A stretch of DNA of 46,461 nucleotides from an uncultured Eubacteriales bacterium (lineage in GTDB: Bacteria; Bacillota; Clostridia; Oscillospirales; Oscillospiraceae), in NCBI GenBank assembly GCA_900317855.1, contig ONIG01000015.1:1-46461 (forward strand), in the 5' to 3' direction. The translations under genes and the position numbers were made by a program. Below the pieces are notes generated by a model. That model did no database searches and was not told the DNA's origin. It saw nothing but the letters and a program-made list of their open reading frames with translations. How positions within the stretch are numbered: the stretch's first letter is position 1; each line of letters begins with the position of its first letter. Shown here piece after piece: positions 42,698 to 46,461 of the stretch.

Positions 42698-43390
42698 ATG
42701 CAGATACAGGATCAGCCTCACATCGGCGTGCTCGGTGCAGACCCGGCCGCCATCACACAGTTCCTGCGCCGCGTGCAGGCGCTAGGCGGAGAACACGCCG
42801 TCCTGCTGCCGCTGAGCCCGGCGGCCGTGCCGGACTGCGAGCCGTATCTGTGCGGAGCGTCCACACAGCCGCCCCTGCCGCAGCTGCGCGCTGCGGCGGA
42901 GGTGCTGGCCGCCTCCGGCTGCACGGTCATCGCCGTGCCGGACAGCGCGGGCATTTTCTGCGAGCAGCTTACAGCAGCGGCCGGCGTCCCGGTGCTGAGC
43001 ACCGCGGGCGCCGCACTGCCACAGCTCGTCGGCAAGCTCCGGCAGCGCGCGAGCGTGCTGTGTACGCCCGGCGTGCGCGCCGCCAATGTCTACGACCTCG
43101 TCGCGCGTCGCTACGGGCTGCACTGCAGCTATCCCGACGCGCCCGTGCAGGCGCTGCTCGGCTGTGTGCAGCCGGAGAAAGCGTGCAGCGAGCAGGTGCT
43201 GCGCTCGATCATCGAGCTGGAGCTTGCCCGCGGCAATGACTGCGTCGTGCTCGACAGCGCGCAGCTGTGCGCTGCGTTCGCGCACTTCGGCCTCGCCGCG
43301 CGCTACCCGCAGGCGGCCGACGGCGTGGAGCTGCTGGCGCAGGCTGCGCTGCTGCACACCGCGGCAGCATCCGGCGTCCGCCGTGCATAA
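42698..43390 (+). CDS. Aspartate/glutamate racemase-fold protein without catalytic cysteines
   Basis: This 230-residue protein has the alternating layout of the Asp/Glu racemase superfamily: HIGVLGADPAAITQFL at the start, SGCTVIAVPDSAG in the middle, CSEQVLRSIIELELARG and CVVLDSAQLCAAF later. In active racemases the two middle motifs read C-N-T and G-C-T with paired catalytic Cys. Here both read D-S-A, so racemase activity is unlikely. It may bind a ligand or do another reaction. CAGGAG lies 9 bases before ATG 42698. It is probably controlled by the adjacent response regulator through the boxes at 42595-42622. Confidence 0.6.
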   Translation: MQIQDQPHIGVLGADPAAITQFLRRVQALGGEHAVLLPLSPAAVPDCEPYLCGASTQPPLPQLRAAAEVLAASGCTVIAVPDSAGIFCEQLTAAAGVPVLSTAGAALPQLVGKLRQRASVLCTPGVRAANVYDLVARRYGLHCSYPDAPVQALLGCVQPEKACSEQVLRSIIELELARGNDCVVLDSAQLCAAFAHFGLAARYPQAADGVELLAQAALLHTAAASGVRRA

Positions 43391-43411
43391 GATGCATAAG
43401 ATAGGAAAAGA

Positions 43412-43440
43412 CGGCGCGCCCCGAACGGGGCGCGCCGCCT
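43412..43440. terminator. GC-rich bidirectional terminator
   Basis: An 11-bp perfect stem (CGGCGCGCCCC with GGGGCGCGCCG, 43412-43422 with 43427-43437), loop GAAC, lies between two convergent genes. The T-rich tail is better on the minus strand (TCTTTTCC). Confidence 0.75.
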
Positions 43441-43444
43441 TTCC

Positions 43445-43993
43445 TTATCCGATCGTGAACGTCTCCTGCGTGTCGATGTGCCCGTCGTGATCCGTGCCCG
43501 GCGGGTTGTCGGGCATGTCATAGACATAGGTCAGCCGCCCGCCGTCGAGCATCAGGGACGTAACGGTGTAGGTATCGGCATAGCTCACGGAAAATGCCCC
43601 ATCGCGCCAGACGACACGCGTGCGTGTGACGGTGTCCGCCCCGTCCGCGAATCGCAGCGTGTGGCACAGCAGCCCACCGTCGCGGCAGACCTCATAGAGC
43701 GCGATCTCAGCCGTCTCCCCTGCCGCGCGTGCGTCCCAAAAGGCGGTCACCGCCTCCGGATGCGCGACCGGGTCGGCCGCGTCCACGTGCACGGCCGTAA
43801 GCCCGGCGACTGAGAGCTGCGCCACCGCCTGCGCGATCTGCGCGTCCGTGAGATCAACGCCCGCGCTCGTGCCGTCGCCGACCGCCTGCACAACGGACTG
43901 ATACCGCTGCGCCGCCGCGACGGCGGGGTCGGCCTCTTTTCCGCAGCCCGTCAGCAGCGCTGCGCACAGCAGACACAATAAAATGCGTTTCAC
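43445..43993 (-). CDS. Lipoprotein of unknown function
   Basis: This 182-residue protein has a lipoprotein signal with lipobox LTGC (Cys17) and no domain I recognise. The C-terminal half is predicted beta-rich (TRTRVVWRDGAFSVSYADTY, LDGGRLTYVYDMPDNPPGTD), like small outer-surface DUF lipoproteins of gut Clostridia. GTG 43993 was chosen because GGGAGGTG ends 5 bases upstream. The gene is divergent from the glycine riboswitch unit. Confidence 0.75.
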   Translation of the reverse strand: MKRILLCLLCAALLTGCGKEADPAVAAAQRYQSVVQAVGDGTSAGVDLTDAQIAQAVAQLSVAGLTAVHVDAADPVAHPEAVTAFWDARAAGETAEIALYEVCRDGGLLCHTLRFADGADTVTRTRVVWRDGAFSVSYADTYTVTSLMLDGGRLTYVYDMPDNPPGTDHDGHIDTQETFTIG

Positions 43994-44022
43994 GCGCACA
44001 CCTCCCGTCATGTTTTAAAAAC

Positions 44023-44073
44023 AGTGTACACGAAAAAATTCGGCATTGCAAATTTCGCCGCATCTGCTATACT
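44023..44073. promoter_or_regulatory. Divergent promoters sharing one palindromic -35 hexamer
   Basis: TTGCAA (44046-44051) reads the same on both strands. On the plus strand it is 16 bases before TATACT (44068-44073, with extended TGC). On the minus strand it is 17 bases before TACACT (44028-44023). The plus promoter serves the glycine riboswitch, the minus one the lipoprotein. Confidence 0.6.
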
Positions 44074-44097
44074 GTCGGCAGATGTATGCCGTAAGAT

Positions 44098-44274
44098 GCT
44101 GCCGGGAGAGCGCTGCGGCCGCCGAAGGAGTGACACTCTCAGGCAAAAGGACCGGCGGCTGACGGAGCTCTGGAGAGACGATTCCGCACCGAAGAAGCAA
44201 GGCCGGCCGGCCAATCTTTCAGGTAAAAGGACAGAGTACACACCTGCACCACGGCAGGGGTGTACTCTTTTTTC
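44098..44274 (+). ncRNA. Tandem glycine riboswitch with terminator
   Basis: Two aptamers follow each other. The first (about 44098-44160) has GGGAGAGC, CCGAAGGAGTGACACTCTCAGG and AAAAGGACC. The second (44169-44236) has GGAGAGAC, CACCGAAGAAGCAA and CTTTCAGGTAAAAGGACAG. P1 of the second (CTCTG 44169-44173 with CAGAG 44232-44236) shares AGAG with the 5' arm of a terminator (from 44234; GAGTACAC with GTGTACTC, then TTTTTT at 44268-44273). Glycine should stabilise P1 and allow read-through into the next gene. Confidence 0.92.
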
Positions 44275-44287
44275 GGAGGTCATGACG

Positions 44288-44935
44288 ATGGAAACCTTTC
44301 TCTTTCTGCTTGAGCTGGCCGGGACGGTCGCGTTCGCCGTCAGCGGCGCGGTGCTCGGCATCGAAAAGCATATGGACATCTTCGGCGTGGGGCTGCTGGG
44401 CATCACGACGGCCGTCGGCGGCGGCATCCTGCGCGATCTCGTCGTGGGGCTGACCCCGCCGCGCGCGTTTCAGGACCCGATCTATCTGCTCGTCGCGCTC
44501 GGCGTGTCGGTCGTGCTGTTTTTCCCGTTCGTGCGGCGGATCATCGGCCGCAGCAAGCGCGTGTTCGACGCGCTCATGCTCCTCATGGACGCGGCCGGGC
44601 TCGGCATCTTCACGATCACGGGCATGAACACCGCCATCACCCTCGCCGGGTGCACGGATCCGCTGCTGCTGGTGTTTGTCGGCCTGCTGACCGGCACGGG
44701 CGGCGGCGTACTGCGCGATGTGCTCGCCGGAGATATGCCCTACATTCTGCGCAAGCACATCTACGCCAGCGCGTCCATCGCGGGCGGGATCCTCTATCTG
44801 CTCCTGCGGCAGGCCTGGCAGGGCCCGGGTGCGATCCTGACCGGCGTGGTCGTCGTCATCGTCATCCGCTGCGCCGCGGCGCACTTCGAGTGGAACCTGC
44901 CGCGCGCAAAAACCGTGTGGAAAAGCGACGAATGA
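44288..44935 (+). CDS. TRIC/UPF0126 family membrane protein under glycine control
   Basis: This 215-residue membrane protein is made of two repeats of three to four segments, each with a GGG-x-LRD motif (AVGGGILRDLVVG and GTGGGVLRDVLAG), the mark of the UPF0126/TRIC cation-channel family. Bacterial members have been studied as cation channels. The glycine riboswitch suggests a role in glycine handling in this organism, either uptake or efflux. ATG 44288 was chosen because GGAGGT is 7 bases away; ATG 44282 is only one base from it. Confidence 0.88.
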   Translation: METFLFLLELAGTVAFAVSGAVLGIEKHMDIFGVGLLGITTAVGGGILRDLVVGLTPPRAFQDPIYLLVALGVSVVLFFPFVRRIIGRSKRVFDALMLLMDAAGLGIFTITGMNTAITLAGCTDPLLLVFVGLLTGTGGGVLRDVLAGDMPYILRKHIYASASIAGGILYLLLRQAWQGPGAILTGVVVVIVIRCAAAHFEWNLPRAKTVWKSDE

Positions 44936-44981
44936 TGTGCTAGGATAAAGAAAAGAGTTCGCAAGACCGGAGGTCATGACC

Positions 44982-46145
44982 ATGGCAAACACCCAAGCGC
45001 GCGCATGCCCGCTCGCGAAAAAGTGCGGCGGCTGCCAGCTGCAGAACCTGTCCTACGACGAGCAGCTGTATCTCAAACAGGCGACGGCCATCCGCCTGCT
45101 CGGCCGCTTCGGCCACGTGGAGGAGATTATCGGTATGGAAGATCCCTACCACTACCGCAACAAGGTGCAGGCCGCCTTCGGCGTCAACCGGCAGGGGCAG
45201 ATCATCTCGGGCGTGTACCAGTCGGCCTCGCACCGGATCGTGCCGGTCAGCGACTGTATGATCGAGGACACGGTCGCAGACCAGATCATCGTCACGATCC
45301 GCAGCCTGCTCAAGAGCTTCAAGATCCGTCCCTATGACGAGGACACCGGCCGCGGCACGCTGCGGCACGTGCTCGTGCGGCGCGGCCGGCGCAGCGGGGA
45401 AATTCTCGTCGTGCTCGTGACGGCACACGGTATGCTGCCCGGCAAGCGCAACTTCGTGCGTGCGCTGCTGCAGCGGCACCCGGACATCACGACCATCGTG
45501 CAAAACATCAACGCCGGGCAGACAAGCCTCGTGCTCGGCCCCCACAGCGAGGTGCTCTACGGGCCGGGCTATATCCGCGAGCAGCTCGGGGACTTCACGT
45601 TCCGCATCTCGCCGCGCGCGTTTTATCAGATCAACCCCGTGCAGACGGAGGTGCTCTACCGCACGGCGCTCGATTACGCCGGGCTGACCGGCAAGGAGAC
45701 CGTCGTGGACGCCTACTGCGGCACCGGCACGATCGGCATCTTCGCGAGCCGGAACGCCGCGCGCGTGATCGGTGTGGAAAACAACCGCGACGCCGTGCGC
45801 GACGCGATCAGCAACGCGAAGGCGAACCGCGCGGACAACGTCCGCTTCTACACCGCCGACGCGAGCGACTTCCTGCAGGACATGGCCAAGGCCGGCGAAC
45901 ACGCCGACGTCATCATCCTCGATCCCCCGCGCGCCGGCAGCGACGAGCGCTTTCTGTCCGCCGTCACGGCCGTCGGGCCGGAGCGGGTGGTGTACGTGTC
46001 GTGCAATCCGGAGACGCTCGCGCGCGATCTGGGCTATCTCACCCGGCACGGCTACCGCGTCACGCGCATCCAGCCGGTGGACATGTTCCCGCACACGGAA
46101 CATGTTGAGACGGTAGTATTGATGTCAAGAATCAAAGAAAAATAG
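44982..46145 (+). CDS. rlmD: 23S rRNA (uracil-5-)-methyltransferase, RumA/RlmD family
   Basis: This 387-residue class I methyltransferase makes 5-methyluridine in RNA using SAM. It has the N-terminal 4Fe-4S ligands (Cys9, Cys15, Cys18, Cys92) and the SAM site DAYCGTGTIGIFA. The catalytic loop VVYVSCNPETLARD and the C-terminal QPVDMFPHTEHVE follow. Gram-positive members may act on U747 and/or U1939, or on tRNA, so the exact site is uncertain. ATG 44982 was chosen for spacing from GGAGGT, the same cassette as in the gene before. The sequence turns AT-rich right after its stop. Confidence 0.9.
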   Translation: MANTQARACPLAKKCGGCQLQNLSYDEQLYLKQATAIRLLGRFGHVEEIIGMEDPYHYRNKVQAAFGVNRQGQIISGVYQSASHRIVPVSDCMIEDTVADQIIVTIRSLLKSFKIRPYDEDTGRGTLRHVLVRRGRRSGEILVVLVTAHGMLPGKRNFVRALLQRHPDITTIVQNINAGQTSLVLGPHSEVLYGPGYIREQLGDFTFRISPRAFYQINPVQTEVLYRTALDYAGLTGKETVVDAYCGTGTIGIFASRNAARVIGVENNRDAVRDAISNAKANRADNVRFYTADASDFLQDMAKAGEHADVIILDPPRAGSDERFLSAVTAVGPERVVYVSCNPETLARDLGYLTRHGYRVTRIQPVDMFPHTEHVETVVLMSRIKEK

Positions 46146-46259
46146 CCGCGAAAGCTTAAGTATACTGCGGTTTTCGGGCTATCGGGCAATTTGGCATCGG
46201 ACAGACAAAACGCTTCTCGGTAACTTATCCAAGGGCAATCCGGCTCAAAAAGTGTGAGA

Positions 46260-46339
46260 GTTGAGTTGCCTCGATAGATGTCAATAAGTTGAGTTGCCGA
46301 GTTAGATGTTGGGGTAGTTGTGGCTGTGAGATAGATGTC
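46260..46339. repeat. Direct repeats, probable remnant of an IS21-type end
   Basis: GTTGAGTTGCC occurs at 46260 and 46288 and TAGATGTY at 46275, 46303 and 46332, at 28-29 base steps. Multiple spaced terminal repeats are a feature of IS21-family ends. No transposase gene for it lies in the window. The surrounding stretch 46146-46363 has no supported gene. Confidence 0.4.
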
Positions 46340-46363
46340 GGAAAAAGGCTCCCACACTCCCAT

Positions 46364-46461
46364 TGAACAGCACCCCATTTGTTAGACGAGTATGGTAAAA
46401 TACTTAGTACTAAGAAATGGGGTGCATTTCTATGGCAAAGGGCGTACCGAACAAACGATAC
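46364..46461 (+). mobile_element. Left end of an IS3-family (IS150-like) insertion sequence
   Basis: The end begins TGAACAGCACCCCATTTGTT, of the form seen in IS150-type inverted repeats starting with TG. An 11-bp inverted repeat (GCACCCCATTT 46370-46380 with AAATGGGGTGC 46415-46425) could fold over the transposase ribosome site and shield it from outside transcripts. The window ends inside the element. Confidence 0.55.
46432..46461 (+). CDS. Partial IS3-type transposase OrfA (N-terminus)
   Basis: Only the first ten codons are present (MAKGVPNKRY), after a GGGGTG ribosome site 7 bases upstream. The start resembles OrfA helix-turn-helix proteins of IS150-like elements. The rest lies beyond the window edge. 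Confidence 0.5.
   Translation, partial: MAKGVPNKRY

Noticed and set aside
46052..46378. Minus-strand open frame of 108 codons at the right end
   Set aside because: It runs through the rlmD 3' end and insertion-sequence repeats and has no ribosome site or known domain. Its sequence follows the direct repeats.

Overview
The window is mostly GC-rich DNA, with strong G/C preference at third codon positions, from a spore-forming, Gram-positive-type anaerobe of the Clostridia. An Oscillospiraceae/Ruminococcaceae-like gut bacterium is the best guess. Supporting signs are the conserved yqfC-yqfD-phoH-ybeY-era-yqzL-recO cluster, sporulation genes (yqfC, yqfD, ylbJ), S-layer-homology surface proteins, a CoA-transferase of the butyrate type, FeoAB, and yybP-ykoY and tandem glycine riboswitches. 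The outer edges differ. The first ~450 bases are AT-richer and carry a Bacilli/Erysipelotrichia-type yneF. The last ~300 bases are AT-rich insertion-sequence DNA, and the window ends inside an IS3-type element. Both ends may be transfer or assembly boundaries.

Layout. 0.5-3.5 kb: a methionine ABC transporter (metN-metI-metQ) behind a 36-codon leader ORF with 10 Met codons, a strong terminator and a possible antiterminator. This looks like methionine-specific transcription attenuation. A second small ORF lies between metI and metQ. 3.5-6.1 kb: a NitT/TauT-type ABC importer (minus strand). 6.1-7.3 kb: a truncated EamA transporter remnant and a secreted polysaccharide deacetylase. 7.4-10.2 kb: a P-type ATPase with a yybP-ykoY riboswitch, predicted to export Mn2+. 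10.2-17.5 kb: a long minus-strand operon from yqfC to recO, followed by asparaginase and a CoA-transferase. 17.5-25 kb: ylbJ, a split chromate transporter, a phosphoglucomutase-type enzyme, rlmH, a YycJ-type hydrolase, murA and nudF. 25.2-27.8 kb: a MecA-like adaptor, smpB, a cyclophilin, tmRNA (ssrA) and a prolyl-tRNA editing protein. 27.9-30.3 kb: feoA-feoB and a Cys-rich partner.

30.4-43.4 kb is the most distinctive part. A 2682-residue secreted, SLH-anchored protein appears to combine a phosphodiester glycosidase, a calcineurin-like phosphatase and a CotH-type kinase domain in one chain. Next to it are a short SLH protein with a Pro-Thr linker and a divergently transcribed response regulator/histidine kinase/membrane protein operon. 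Triple 11-bp direct repeats (GATGCC-type) occur both just after the regulator's own promoter and just before a downstream gene for a racemase-fold protein that seems to lack both catalytic cysteines. This suggests a small, self-contained regulon. 43.4-46.1 kb holds a lipoprotein gene divergent from a tandem glycine riboswitch that controls a TRIC-family membrane protein, then a 23S rRNA (uracil-5)-methyltransferase.

All calls come from reading the sequence and its translations. No database search or folding program was run.
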